Below, one piece after another: positions 1 to 9,095 of a stretch of 64,000 bases of DNA. Made by a program: the position numbers and the translations under genes. The notes under the pieces were generated by a model, which was not told the origin of the DNA, did not search any database, and was given only the letters and a program-made list of their open reading frames with translations. Numbering within the stretch: position 1 is the stretch's first letter; the number at the start of each line of letters is the position of its first letter. The stretch comes from Nostoc sphaeroides (GTDB taxonomy: Bacteria; Cyanobacteriota; Cyanobacteriia; Cyanobacteriales; Nostocaceae). The stretch lies in the NCBI RefSeq assembly GCF_003443655.1, contig NZ_CP031941.1, positions 3,036,501 through 3,100,500 on the forward strand, given 5' to 3'.

Positions 1-1520
1 TAGATGCCAGTAAGCAGTACCCAAATTGTTCTGGCAAGCCGCATATTTTAATGAATCCATATCGGCTGTACGGTAGCTAAGTGCTTCGTTGTAAGCTAAA
101 ATTGCTTGCTGCCAATTTTCAGATGGGTGAGAAAAACGAGCTAAATCACCATAAGCCGTCCCCAAATTATTTTGCACACGAGCGTAAGTTTCTAGATGTG
201 TCTGGGGCGAAATCATCTTTAACGCCAACTGATAAAATTCTATTGCCTGCTCTATATAAGTTTGTCCCTCCTCAGAATTGGGCGGTGTCCGGTATAGCAT
301 CCAGTAGAGTGTACCCAAATCATTCAAGATATCTGGGAGTTGTGGTGAGGCTTCGTTGTAGCTAATTGCCTCCTGATAGGCAATAATTGCCACCATCAGA
401 TTTTCTAGGGTTGAATATCCTTGCTCAATGCGAAGGCGGTATAAAGTGCCCAAGCGATGATAAGCTTCTGCAAGTATCTCCCCTGAAACTTCCTTTTGGT
501 GTAATTCTTCAATCTCCAACAAAATCTGCTGCGGTTGCAAGTAATCGTCTGTATTTTGAGCAATATTTGTATTTATTGTTGCTATTACTAGCTCCGTTAA
601 CTCGCTACTAATATGAGATAAAGACGACAGCGATTGATTATTGCTCCCACTCCCAGACCTATTAGTAGATTCCTGCTGTTGTGGCGCAGCCTTCAATAAA
701 TCTGCTGTTGAGGGCGATTCCTGGGTTTTATGTCCGCCATTCCCTTGTGTTTCTGCCGGAAAATCGGAATGATTCTTCAACTTTAACTCGGTGGCTGCGG
801 TTCTGAGTTCTGCCTGGGTAACTGATTCATCTACTATCGACTGCTCAATATAGCCTAAATCCAAGCTTTTGGGATTAGAAAAACGTTCTGGATAACCCGA
901 ATTCTGAGTCGCTGGTGTGGGTTCTCCGGCAAATACAAATACGCCAGTCCGACAACGCCAAAACTGTGGCGCTGATTGCTTGATAGCAGATAACCAAGGA
1001 CGCGGTATCCACAACAGCAAGTTAGATTCAAAGAATCGGCTAGATTCTTGTACAGAGAAATATTGCTCGCTTAAGCGGAGATGGTGCAAAAATAACCGTT
1101 GTGTAGCGACTGGTTGCTTGGTGAGATGCTCCACGCCGACAATTTGAAATGCTGGTACTGGAAAAGGTCTTCCAGGAGTATCTTTTAATGCCCCAACAAT
1201 TGGCGGTGGATAGTTTGCCAACCATTGATTTATTTGAAGTATGGGATTGGGATCGTTTAAATTCAAACGCAACGTAACTAATCGCGGATAAGCTACAGTG
1301 CTATTTTCCTGCGTATTTGATGGCTGAGATAGTACTTGTCCAATAGGATAAGCCAATGTCGAATGCAAACGGGTCGCTATTTTATTTCTCAAGTGTAAAT
1401 CATCACATACTGCTAAAAAAATTTGTCGTCGTAAGCCAAGACTTAAGGCAAGTTTCAGGCGGTGGTATACTTGCCGATTCCAACTAGAATTATCATTTTG
1501 TGCAGTATCATTCACGCTCA
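1..1520 (-). CDS. TPR-repeat protein (3' end beyond window)
   Basis: The reverse strand is open from an ATG at 1520 to the left edge of the window, giving 506 codons with no stop. The C-terminal part has tetratricopeptide-type helices with recurring motifs such as LNDLGTLYWML and QNNLGTAYGDLA, each followed by a Y/F-x-x-A-L type helix. The N-terminal half has no domain I recognise, and a Gln/Ser-rich linker lies around residues 240-300. TPR arrays usually mediate protein-protein contacts. The partner is unknown and the C-terminus is missing, so an effector domain beyond the edge cannot be excluded. Confidence 0.75.
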
Positions 1521-1789
1521 TGGCGGCTAAAGAGCCAAAACACAGTACATATCTATCACCTTTATGGGCGCATCCAAGTGGGCTAATCTCATCATAGAAA
1601 TGATTTTTCAGCTAACGTTGTGCTGCTGTGGATAAATTCAGCTTTTCAGGTTTAATAAAATAAAATTAGTATATAATTATACTCTAGTCTCTAATTTAAT
1701 TTTAACAAAAAATAAAAAAGCAGGCTCCTTTTAATATCGGAACCTGAAAAACTATCAAGAAAATGAAGTTTTATTAAAATATTTTACGA

Positions 1790-1969
1790 TCAGCTGCTCT
1801 TAGAAACAAAGAAGGCAACTAGAATCAAGCCGCCAACCAAAACTGTAGCGACTATTCCTAGTAAAAGATAAGTTCGCTTTTGCCCTTCCGAGGGAGGTTC
1901 TGCTTGATAAATCTTTGGTTCCCGCGCAAAATTATTCAGAAGGCCGCCTTCTTCGTTTGTATAGGGCAT
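1790..1969 (-). CDS. psb34: Psb34, photosystem II assembly-associated small protein
   Basis: This is a 59-residue ORF beginning MPYTNEEGGLLNNFAREPK and containing YQAEPPSEGQKR, followed by one C-terminal membrane helix (LLLGIVATVLVGGLILVAFF). It matches the ssl1498-type 'light-harvesting-like' family now called Psb34, which binds photosystem II intermediates near CP47 and has been linked to release of high-light-inducible proteins. An AAGGAA ribosome-binding site lies a few bases upstream of the ATG. Length and motif order are as expected for the family. It stands alone between the TPR gene and a repeat-rich gap. Confidence 0.93.
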   Translation of the reverse strand: MPYTNEEGGLLNNFAREPKIYQAEPPSEGQKRTYLLLGIVATVLVGGLILVAFFVSKSS

Positions 1970-2109
1970 GAATTAATTCCTTTATATTTATTGTTCATTT
2001 AATGTTACATAAATGCTAGATCCGCCCTCAAACTGCTAGACAAATCGTTACATTGGGCATTGGGCATTGGGCATTGATTATTCCCCTTGTCTGTCTATTC
2101 CCTATGCCC

Positions 2110-2221
2110 CAATACAGTTCAGTTAAGGCTAAAACCGTTTGTCAAAGTCAATTTTTTAACGAACCGCCAAGGACGCCAAGGACGCAAAGAGAAGGAAGAA
2201 ATGCTTAACCCAAGCGTATTG
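2110..2221. mobile_element. CAATAC-type MITE, copy 1 (112 bp)
   Basis: The left end CAATACAGTTCAGTTAAG and right end CTTAACCCAAGCGTATTG form imperfect terminal inverted repeats. The element is flanked by a perfect 10-bp direct repeat, CCCTATGCCC, at 2100-2109 and 2222-2231, as expected for a target-site duplication. It has no coding capacity. The same ends occur at 7218, 25552 and 59995. Confidence 0.8.
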
Positions 2222-2440
2222 CCCTATGCCCCATTCCCCATGCCCCAGATACTGTTGGTCAATTTACTTTCTTGTTAAACCCGCCATCCCTAAAATCATG
2301 GTTTTGCGTTGCTTTCCCGCCCTGCAATAAATTGATTGCTCATAGCTAAAGTGCGTTGAAACGCACTGAAATTAAAGAAATTAAGATGGATTGGGGCTGA
2401 TGGGTTAGAATCCCTACCAATTCGCCAACAGTATCTGCTC

Positions 2441-2486
2441 CATGCCCCATGCCCCATGCCCCATGCCCCATGCCCCATGCCCCATT
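2441..2486. repeat. CATGCCC heptamer array
   Basis: Six or more consecutive copies of a CATGCCC heptamer are visible. This is the short tandem repeat (STRR) type typical of Nostoc-like genomes, and it lies directly against the 3' end of thiO/thiG. Confidence 0.9.
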
Positions 2487-2488
2487 CC

Positions 2489-4534
2489 CTAACTAGTAAT
2501 TGTTCCAGTCAGAGGTGAACTTGGACTGGCGTAGTCTTTGATAGGCATTCTGCCAGCAAGGTATGCTAGACGACCGGCAACTGTTGCTAAATTCATGGCA
2601 CGAGCCATTGCTGCCGGGTTTGGAGAAAGTGCGATCGCACTATTAATCAACAAAGCATCTGCTCCCAATTCCATTGCTTGGGCTGCTTCTGAGGGTGAAC
2701 CAATACCGGCATCTACCACCACTGGCACACCCGCATTTTCGATGATGATTTGGATGTTGGCGGTTGTTTTTAGCCCTTGTCCAGAACCAATCGGCGATGC
2801 TAAAGGCATTACCGTAGCACAGCCTACTTCTTCTAAACGCTTGGCTAACATAGGGTCAGCGTTAATATAAGGCAATACTGCAAAGCCTTCTTTAACTAAT
2901 TGTTCTGCGGCTTGCAATGTCCCAATTGGATCTGGGAGTAAATACTTAAGGTCAGGTATTACTTCTAACTTTATAAAGTTATTATCTTCCTGCCCCAACA
3001 ATTTCGCCATTTCTCGCCCTAAACGCGCCACCCGAATCGCCTCTTCAGCAGTTTGGCAACCTGCGGTATTAGGCAGCATCCAGATTTTTGTCCAATCTAA
3101 GGCTTCAGCTAAACCTTCATGTCCGGGGGCCTTGGTTTGTACCCGTCGAACTGCCACGGTGACAATCTGGCAATCACTGGCGGCGACGCTTTGCTGCATT
3201 TCTTCAATGCTGCGATACTTACCAGTTCCAGTCATCAAACGGGATTGGAAGGTTTTGCCAGCAATAATTAGTGGGGAGTGGGGACTTGTACTGAGCGAAG
3301 CCGAAGTAGTGGGGAGTGGGGAATGGGGGGATATGGCAGGACGATTCCCATTAGAAAAATTGGCAGAGTGAGTCAGCATTGGGGTAGAGGTAGATGGCTG
3401 GGACTGGAAGCGCGAATAGTGGAAATCTGAAAGTAGAGAGTCAGACTTTTGTTCTAAGATGAAATCGGCAATCAAGGCGGCTGTTACGGGTGCAAGGAGA
3501 ATTCCGTTACGGTAATGGCCTGTAGCAAAGGTTAAATTTTGACAGTGGCTAGTGCCAAGAATAGGCAACTCATCGGGGGTGGCTGGGCGAAATCCCCACC
3601 AGAATTCTTGGATGGGATAATGCTTGAGTTGGGGATACAGGCGGATGGCAGCTTGTAATAGTGTTTGAATGCCGTCTGGGGTGTTGTTGGGGGTGAAGCC
3701 AACGTCTTCGCTGGTTGCGCCAATAACAAGGCGATCGCGTCTTGGTACGATGTAAGTATCCTGCCCAAACAAAACCCGCTTCAATGGCAATTCCGGCGCA
3801 AATTCTGGTATCCGTACACTTAGCATTTGCCCTTTTCTGGGACGCACGGGTATTGGTAATAACTCATTTGACCAAGCACCTGAAGCTAAAACATAGTGCG
3901 CGGCGCGAATTATTCCAGCATTGGTTTGCACGCCAACCACTTGCCCTTGCTGCTGTAAAAATGCTTCTACTGTAATCCCGTCTTTGAGTTCAACACCAAC
4001 AGACTCAGCCGCCGTCCACAATACGTGAGCGAGAGCTTTATTATCAACTTGTGCATCTTCAGGATACCACCAGCCACCAACTACCTCTGCTCCCAATCCT
4101 GGCTGATATTGATGAATTGCCTCTTTGTTTAACCAGTAAGCCGGGGATGAGGGGGATGAGGAAGAATTTACTTCCCTATCTCCCTCATCTCCCCCTGCTC
4201 CCTGCCCCCCTGCTCCCCTGCCCCCCTGCCCCTCTGCCTCCTCAAAGACGGGTGCGAGGATACCGCAGGGACGGTAGCCAGTATTTAAGCCGGTTAATTC
4301 TTCTAGTTTGCGCGTCCAGTCGGGATATAAAGCACGCGATCGCCAACACAATGAACGCATTGCCCCATTAGGGATTTTTTCTGCATCTGGTGCTAACATC
4401 CCAGCAGCAGCGTGGGTAGCAGCAGCCTGAAAGTCACGACAAAGCACGGTGACACTTGCCCCGCGCAGTTTTAGCTCAATGGCGATCGCTAAACCAATAA
4501 CGCCGCCACCAATAATTACAGTCTCACTAGTCAT
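2489..4534 (-). CDS. thiO/thiG: Bifunctional glycine oxidase ThiO / thiazole synthase ThiG
   Basis: This fusion serves thiazole formation in thiamine biosynthesis. The N-terminal part (about 1-375) is a DAO-type flavoprotein with the dinucleotide-binding motif [16 protein letters not shown]. It oxidises glycine to dehydroglycine. The C-terminal part (about 424-681) is ThiG, with KLEVIPD carrying the likely Schiff-base lysine and [13 protein letters not shown] at the phosphate site. Such fusions are known in cyanobacteria. Two low-complexity inserts are present: Gly/Glu/Ser-rich residues about 99-131, and a Ser/Pro linker before ThiG. Both are encoded by repeat DNA. The ATG lies at the edge of a TCATTAG array and has no clear ribosome-binding site. 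Confidence 0.95.
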   Translation of the reverse strand: MTSETVIIGGGVIGLAIAIELKLRGASVTVLCRDFQAAATHAAAGMLAPDAEKIPNGAMRSLCWRSRALYPDWTRKLEELTGLNTGYRPCGILAPVFEEAEGQGGRGAGGQGAGGDEGDREVNSSSSPSSPAYWLNKEAIHQYQPGLGAEVVGGWWYPEDAQVDNKALAHVLWTAAESVGVELKDGITVEAFLQQQGQVVGVQTNAGIIRAAHYVLASGAWSNELLPIPVRPRKGQMLSVRIPEFAPELPLKRVLFGQDTYIVPRRDRLVIGATSEDVGFTPNNTPDGIQTLLQAAIRLYPQLKHYPIQEFWWGFRPATPDELPILGTSHCQNLTFATGHYRNGILLAPVTAALIADFILEQKSDSLLSDFHYSRFQSQPSTSTPMLTHSANFSNGNRPAISPHSPLPTTSASLSTSPHSPLIIAGKTFQSRLMTGTGKYRSIEEMQQSVAASDCQIVTVAVRRVQTKAPGHEGLAEALDWTKIWMLPNTAGCQTAEEAIRVARLGREMAKLLGQEDNNFIKLEVIPDLKYLLPDPIGTLQAAEQLVKEGFAVLPYINADPMLAKRLEEVGCATVMPLASPIGSGQGLKTTANIQIIIENAGVPVVVDAGIGSPSEAAQAMELGADALLINSAIALSPNPAAMARAMNLATVAGRLAYLAGRMPIKDYASPSSPLTGTITS
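4141..4240. repeat. STRR-like repeat inside the ThiO coding region
   Basis: G/C-skewed short repeats (CCCCCTGCTCC- and GGGGGATGAGG-like units) lie in frame within thiO. They encode a Gly/Glu/Ser-rich loop between FEEAEGQ and PAYWLNK. The same sequence type is otherwise seen between genes. Confidence 0.8.
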
Positions 4535-4565
4535 TAGTCATTAGTCATTAGTCATTAGTCATTAG
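4531..4565. repeat. TCATTAG heptamer array at the thiO/thiG start
   Basis: Five tandem TCATTAG units overlap the thiO/thiG start codon. On the reverse strand each unit reads ATGACTA or CTAATGA, so the array carries an ATG in every unit and stops in the shifted frames. Confidence 0.9.
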
Positions 4566-4626
4566 TACATAACTAATTAACTCATAACTTATAACTTATA
4601 ACTCGTAACTATAGACGGATCTATCG

Positions 4627-5034
4627 TTACCACAAGGCGCGAATTGGTTCGTTGCCTTGATTTGTATCGCTGGATGGTGTATTTGTTTGTGAAGAATCTG
4701 TGCTGCCGTCTGTTGTAGTGTCAGCAGGTGATGTTGAATCATCAGAAGGATTCTGGGCAACGTTACTCCTGTTGTCAGGTCTTGGAGCTACAATACTGCG
4801 TCTGTTTTGGTTTGTTTCAGTTGTTTCAGTTGTTTCACTTCCTTCAGTTGCAGTTTCTTCATTCTTGCTGCCAGCACTGCTATTAACATTGATATTAGCT
4901 GGAAGGACTTGTGATTTTTTGTCACTGGGAGCGTTAGCGGTTTGTACGCCCATCGGAAAGTTGATGCCTAGTAATGTACCAAGCAGAATGGCTAAACCTC
5001 CAGCCATTAAAATTAAGGGTGTCCATCTACCCAT
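4627..5034 (-). CDS. Membrane-anchored low-complexity protein
   Basis: This is a 135-residue protein with one hydrophobic N-terminal helix (about 7-24) and a long hydrophilic tail rich in Thr, Ser, Asp, Glu and Asn. It looks like a signal-anchored protein whose tail is disordered on one side of a membrane. It lies 16 bp downstream of the ferredoxin gene on the same strand, so the two are probably co-transcribed. I recognise no family. The name and role remain unknown. Confidence 0.65.
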   Translation of the reverse strand: MGRWTPLILMAGGLAILLGTLLGINFPMGVQTANAPSDKKSQVLPANINVNSSAGSKNEETATEGSETTETTETNQNRRSIVAPRPDNRSNVAQNPSDDSTSPADTTTDGSTDSSQTNTPSSDTNQGNEPIRALW

Positions 5035-5050
5035 CTTGTCTTACTCCTTT

Positions 5051-5389
5051 TTAACCTTTTGGTGTCCACACTATTCGAGAACCTTGTCCCCAAAATCCAT
5101 CAAACTTTGTCACTTTCACATCGCCTAAAACCTGAGTTTGACAAGCTAAACGCAAGTCTGTTGTAGGAGAATGGGGAGGAAGCGAACGCCGTGCTCGATC
5201 ACGCCAATTCGCTGCTGATACTTCACCCTCTACCTTAACCGCGCAGGTTCCACAACTGCCAATGCCCCGACAGTTTATTACCTTAGCACCGTCATTGTAG
5301 AGGTCAATACCATTTTGCAGCAAAATTGTTCGGAGATTGCTTTTGCTTACGCACTCAATTGTTTTACCTTGAGCTAGTACCTTAGGCAT
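5051..5389 (-). CDS. [2Fe-2S] ferredoxin-like protein
   Basis: This 112-residue protein carries a [2Fe-2S] motif with C40, C46 and C49 (CRGIGSCGTC) and a distal C83 in RLACQTQV. The first cysteines have Cx5Cx2C spacing, as in adrenodoxin/ISC-type ferredoxins, rather than the Cx4Cx2C of plant-type photosynthetic ferredoxin. It should carry single electrons to an unidentified partner. It lies just upstream of the anchored low-complexity protein and is divergent from cimA. Fold and cluster are well supported; the redox partner is unknown. Confidence 0.85.
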   Translation of the reverse strand: MPKVLAQGKTIECVSKSNLRTILLQNGIDLYNDGAKVINCRGIGSCGTCAVKVEGEVSAANWRDRARRSLPPHSPTTDLRLACQTQVLGDVKVTKFDGFWGQGSRIVWTPKG

Positions 5390-5464
5390 TTTTTAATTGC
5401 CAAACTGGCGTTTTGTTGTATATTGACACATTGCCTCGAAAGTTGTCTCGTCGGTCCCAGTTTT

Positions 5465-7171
5465 ATGACCACAAATTCTTCACCTCAACTTTGGCTCTAT
5501 GACACTACATTACGAGATGGCACTCAGCGCGAGGGGCTATCAGTTTCGATAGAAGATAAGTTACGCATTGCTCGTAGACTCGATCAACTGGGAATTCCCT
5601 TTATTGAAGGCGGTTGGCCTGGTGCTAATCCCAAGGATGTACAATTTTTCTGGCAACTCCAAGAAGATCCGCTAAAACAAGCTGAAATTGTGGCTTTTTG
5701 TTCGACTCGCCGCCCCAATTCTACTGCCGCAACCGAACCGATGCTACAGGATATTTTGGCTGCGGGAACTCGCTGGGTAACGATTTTTGGCAAGTCTTGG
5801 GATTTACATGTCACAACTAGCCTCAAGACGACATTAGAAGAAAATTTGGCGATGATCCGCGACACAATTGAGTATCTCCGTTCTCAAGGGCGTCGCATTA
5901 TCTACGATGCCGAACATTGGTTTGATGGTTACAAGCACAATCCAAGTTATGCTTTACAGACATTAGAGGCTGCGATCGCATCTGGTGCTGAATGGCTAGT
6001 CCTTTGTGATACTAATGGTGGCACTTTACCCCATGAAATTAGCCAAATTGTTCAAGATGTGGTAAGGGCAACTGGGGAACTGGGGACTGGGGAACTGGGG
6101 ACTGGGGACTGGGGACTAGGGACTAGTAAAGACTCTTCCCAATCCCCAATCCCTAATCCCCAATCCCCAATCCCCCAAATTGGAATTCATACTCATAACG
6201 ATTCGGAAATGGCGGTTGCTAACGCAATAGCCGCCGTGATGGCAGGGGCGAAGATGGTACAGGGGACAATTAATGGTTACGGTGAACGTTGCGGGAATGC
6301 TAACCTCTGTTCGTTAATTCCCAATTTACAATTGAAGCTGGGTTACAGTTGTATCACAGAAGACCAGCTAACACAACTTACAGAAGCTAGTCGTTTTGTT
6401 AGTGAGGTGGTCAACCTCGCGCCAGATGAACACGCTCCCTTTGTGGGACTTTCGGCTTTTGCCCACAAGGGCGGTATTCATGTATCAGCCGTGGAACGTA
6501 ATCCCCTGACTTACGAACACATTCAGCCGGAACAAGTGGGGAATCATCGCCGCATTGTGATTTCTGAACAGTCTGGACTTAGCAATGTTTTAGCCAAAGC
6601 CCGCAGTTTTGGCATTGACCTCGATCACCAAAAGGCAGAAGCCAAGCAAATTCTCCAGCGCCTCAAAGATTTGGAGAGTGAAGGATTTCAATTTGAAGCA
6701 GCAGAGGCCAGTTTTGCGCTACTGATGCACGAAGCTTTGGGAGGTCGCCAGAAGTTTTTTGAAGTCAAAGGTTTTCAAGTCCACTGTGACTTGATTGAGG
6801 GGAAAGAAACTAGCAATGCCCTAGCTACGGTTAAACTCGCTGTTGACGGCAAAAATATTCTGGAGGCGGCGGAAGGTAACGGCCCCGTGGCTGCGTTGGA
6901 TGCGGCTTTACGCAAGGCTTTGGTGAATTTTTATCCCCAAATAGCAACCTTTGATTTGACAGATTACAAGGTGCGGATTCTCAACGGACATACGGGTACT
7001 GCGGCGAAAACCCGTGTCTTGGTAGAGTCGGGCAATGGTCGTCAACGCTGGACGACGGTAGGAGTTTCTACTAATATTTTGGAGGCTTCCTATCAAGCTG
7101 TGGTGGAAGGCTTGGAATATGGTTTGTTATTGCACTCTCAAGCGGAAGCGGCGGTGAAAGCCTCTAGTTGA
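5465..7171 (+). CDS. cimA: (R)-citramalate synthase
   Basis: This 568-residue enzyme condenses pyruvate with acetyl-CoA to give citramalate, the first step of the threonine-independent isoleucine route. The N-terminal TIM barrel has the catalytic motif DTTLRDGTQREG (from about residue 13) and metal ligands in IGIHTHNDSEM. GTINGYGERCGN and the C-terminal LeuA-type regulatory domain (from about 430) fit CimA rather than isopropylmalate synthase. I chose the ATG at 5465; a TTG at 5423 would add 14 residues of no evident homology. Residues about 202-238 are an in-frame insertion of intergenic repeat sequence. Confidence 0.92.
   Translation: MTTNSSPQLWLYDTTLRDGTQREGLSVSIEDKLRIARRLDQLGIPFIEGGWPGANPKDVQFFWQLQEDPLKQAEIVAFCSTRRPNSTAATEPMLQDILAAGTRWVTIFGKSWDLHVTTSLKTTLEENLAMIRDTIEYLRSQGRRIIYDAEHWFDGYKHNPSYALQTLEAAIASGAEWLVLCDTNGGTLPHEISQIVQDVVRATGELGTGELGTGDWGLGTSKDSSQSPIPNPQSPIPQIGIHTHNDSEMAVANAIAAVMAGAKMVQGTINGYGERCGNANLCSLIPNLQLKLGYSCITEDQLTQLTEASRFVSEVVNLAPDEHAPFVGLSAFAHKGGIHVSAVERNPLTYEHIQPEQVGNHRRIVISEQSGLSNVLAKARSFGIDLDHQKAEAKQILQRLKDLESEGFQFEAAEASFALLMHEALGGRQKFFEVKGFQVHCDLIEGKETSNALATVKLAVDGKNILEAAEGNGPVAALDAALRKALVNFYPQIATFDLTDYKVRILNGHTGTAAKTRVLVESGNGRQRWTTVGVSTNILEASYQAVVEGLEYGLLLHSQAEAAVKASS
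6070..6178. repeat. STRR block inside cimA
   Basis: Tandem GGGGACT/GGGGAACT units are followed by AATCCCC units in the opposite sense, so the block could form a long hairpin. It remains in frame and encodes a TGELGTG-like stretch, then SPIPNPQSP, between the barrel strands preceding the HTHND motif. Confidence 0.9.
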
Positions 7172-7188
7172 CAAAATTCGCCTTGTAG

Positions 7189-7459
7189 TAGACCTCTTGC
7201 AAAAGTCCCTAATACCCCAATACGCTTGGGTTAAGAAGAATCGTAGGTTGGGTTGAACTTTAGTGTTACCCAACAAAGCCTTGATGATGTTGGGTTTCGT
7301 TCCTCAACCCAACCTACACCAGTTTTATTTTTTAGCCTTAACCCAAGCGTATTGCCTAATACCCCACCCCCAACCCCTCCCCGATGCTTTGGGGAGGGGA
7401 GACAAAGCGTAGCTTTGGCGGGGTGGGGTTCAAATTGTTTGATTTATGCAAGAGGTCTA
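7189..7459. mobile_element. Inverted-repeat element with TAGACCTCTTGCA ends
   Basis: TAGACCTCTTGCA at 7189-7201 is matched exactly by TGCAAGAGGTCTA at 7447-7459. The 271-bp interval is non-coding. It contains a second element complete with its own target duplication, so this looks like an insertion inside an older repeat. Confidence 0.65.
7218..7354. mobile_element. CAATAC-type MITE, copy 2 (137 bp)
   Basis: The 18-bp terminal repeats CAATACGCTTGGGTTAAG and CTTAACCCAAGCGTATTG are perfect. A perfect 10-bp direct repeat, CCTAATACCC, flanks the element at 7208-7217 and 7355-7364. An inner dyad (GTAGGTTGGGTTGA / TCAACCCAACCTAC) lets the transcript fold into a near-continuous hairpin. Confidence 0.85.
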
Positions 7460-7682
7460 GTCTAGGTAGATTTTACACTTTTTGATCCAATCTTGTGGGG
7501 TGTTGCTCTTGAGCCAGCCCAATTCAAAGGTGAGGCGAGATGCCCATCCCACAAGAAATAATTGGATATTTTTATCTCGAAGCCCCTAAGTACACCATTT
7601 CATAAATTCATAACGAATTAAGCGACCTACTGCTAAAGCTTGGCAAAACTCGATAACGCTAGGAACTTGTGAAATTCTGTAC

Positions 7683-8342
7683 TTAGTTAGGAATTACGTA
7701 ACCTGCAATACCTTCAAATACATACCCAATTCTGCCACCACCCAGTTCACTAAAATTAGTAGTGTAGAAGTGGTCTGAACCTGCGCCACTGTAATATCGA
7801 TATAGAGGAATAGTACCTGTGGTCGGTTCAGAATATACATAACCTGCAATACCTTCATACACGTACCCAATGCTTCCATAACCTAATTCATTAAAATTAG
7901 TAGTGTAGAAGTGGTCTGAACCTGCGCCACTGTAATATCGATATAGAGGAACAGTTCCAGGGTAAGATATTTTGGGAATATAACCAGCAATTCCTTCAAG
8001 GATGTATCCGCCGTTACCATATCCTAACTCATCAAAATTAACCGTATAGAAGTGGTCAGGATTTGCTCCGTTATAGTAACGGTAAAATGCGTATGCTGTA
8101 ACTACTACACCATTAATTGTTCGAGTAACAGAACTTGCATTTTGAGCAAGTAAGATATTTGAGTATCTAGTTTTGCTTTCGCCAATAGTTAATTGATTAG
8201 TGTTCTGAAGTTGAGAAGAATTTAATGTTGCTAAAGCTACATGGCCATTAGTTAAATTGTTCAGTGTACTAATACTTGCAATGCCAACAGCCAAGCCACC
8301 AAAAGTTTTTAAGACTCTATGCCAAGACCAATTACCAGACAT
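7683..8342 (-). CDS. Exported DUF5648-type repeat protein
   Basis: The N-terminus has a hydrophobic stretch (about residues 10-28) that could act as a signal or anchor. It is followed by three repeats of about 45 residues, each with a Y-x-YY-(N/S)GA-x-(P/S)DHFYT core and an EGIAGY end. This pattern fits the DUF5648 repeat family, found in secreted bacterial proteins, whose function is unknown. The last two repeats are nearly identical at DNA level with a 141-bp period, pointing to recent duplication. No operon partner is visible. Confidence 0.75.
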   Translation of the reverse strand: MSGNWSWHRVLKTFGGLAVGIASISTLNNLTNGHVALATLNSSQLQNTNQLTIGESKTRYSNILLAQNASSVTRTINGVVVTAYAFYRYYNGANPDHFYTVNFDELGYGNGGYILEGIAGYIPKISYPGTVPLYRYYSGAGSDHFYTTNFNELGYGSIGYVYEGIAGYVYSEPTTGTIPLYRYYSGAGSDHFYTTNFSELGGGRIGYVFEGIAGYVIPN

Positions 8343-9095
8343 AACAACATCCTTTTAGATTGATATTAGATGCAGGTATATTACCACACCATGCAACAAG
8401 GCAGTCCACAGGGGGACAAATAATGATTCTCACCTTTAGGGACTTCCAAGTAAAAAAATATTCCATTGCTATTGTTCACTGTTGACCGTTGACGGTTCAC
8501 GAGTTTTCAGTCAACAGTCAACAGTCAACAGTCAACGACTTTTGCTATTGTTCACTGTTGACCGTTGACGGTTCACGAGTTTTCAGTCAACAGTCAACAG
8601 TCAACAGTCAACGACTTTTGCTATTGTTCACTGTTGACCGTTGACGGTTCACGAGTTTTCAGTCAACAGTCAACAGTCAACAGTCAACGACTTGAATGTG
8701 GAATAATTTATTTTTTGGAGTTCCCTTAGAGCGAAAGTGCGATCGCTCAACTCAATTGTGTGTTAAAAACATTTATTCCGCGCTCAAAGAGCATGAGGAT
8801 TGATCCAAAAAAAGACCCTTGGTTTGCACCAGAGGTCTTTCGCTTTAAGAACGTTGTAAAATTCATTAGCAACGTAAAACGCTGATATGGTTAAGTTAGT
8901 GGCTTCTGTGCCGTAAATGCAAAAATAGCAACCCAATTGCCAATTCCAAACATGTTACTCCTATACCTAAAATGCGTAGGCGCAGCCCGCACTTCGACAA
9001 AGCTCAGTGACCACCGCAGGCATCGCCAACATTTAGGTGCAGACCTAAAAATCTAATGCTGTTGCTGTGAAAAAAACTTCATTTTATGCACGGTT
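8343..9095. other. Gene-free gap with inverted-repeat element
   Basis: The gap is dominated by the element at 8439-8725. Further right lie an AGACC...GGTCT hairpin near 8813-8841 and, at about 8968-9022, a dispersed repeat (GGCGCAGCCCGCACTTCGAC...) that recurs near 20459-20507. I see no gene. Confidence 0.7.
8439..8725. mobile_element. Inverted-repeat element containing 76-bp tandem repeats
   Basis: The left end (GGGACTTCCAAGT, then an A-rich tract ending ATTCCA) is matched in inverse by the right end (TGGAATAATTTATTTTTTGG, AGTTCCC). A TTA trinucleotide flanks both sides. Inside are three tandem 76-bp copies that begin at about 8467, 8543 and 8619, each with a GTTGACCGTTGACGG core and AGTCAAC tandem units. 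It has no coding capacity. Confidence 0.7.

Larger units (their letters stand above)
1970..2488. other. Gene-free, repeat-rich gap
   Basis: No convincing gene is present. The stretch holds tandem TTGGGCA copies near 2054-2076, a mobile palindromic element at 2110-2221, an AGTGCGTT/AACGCACT hairpin near 2350-2368, and a CATGCCC heptamer array at 2441-2486 that reaches the 3' end of thiO/thiG. Confidence 0.8.
7172..7682. other. Gap filled by nested repeat elements
   Basis: No gene is visible. The stretch contains an outer inverted-repeat element (7189-7459) with a CAATAC-type MITE (7218-7354) inside it, plus a CCCCTCCCC/GGGGAGGGG hairpin near 7374-7400. The remainder (7460-7682) shows nothing I can assign. 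Confidence 0.75.

Noticed and set aside
2330..2420. tRNA-like fragment (GGGTTAGAATCCC resembling a T-arm; TTGGCGAATTGGTAGG on the other strand resembling a D-arm)
   Set aside because: The two arms are on opposite strands and no acceptor stem or anticodon arm could be assembled.
3132..4371. Several plus-strand ORFs opposite thiO/thiG
   Set aside because: They are shadows of the strongly conserved ThiO-ThiG frame and have no motifs of their own.
8467..8694. CRISPR array
   Set aside because: The 76-bp units are directly adjacent without unique spacers; they are tandem repeats inside an inverted-repeat element.
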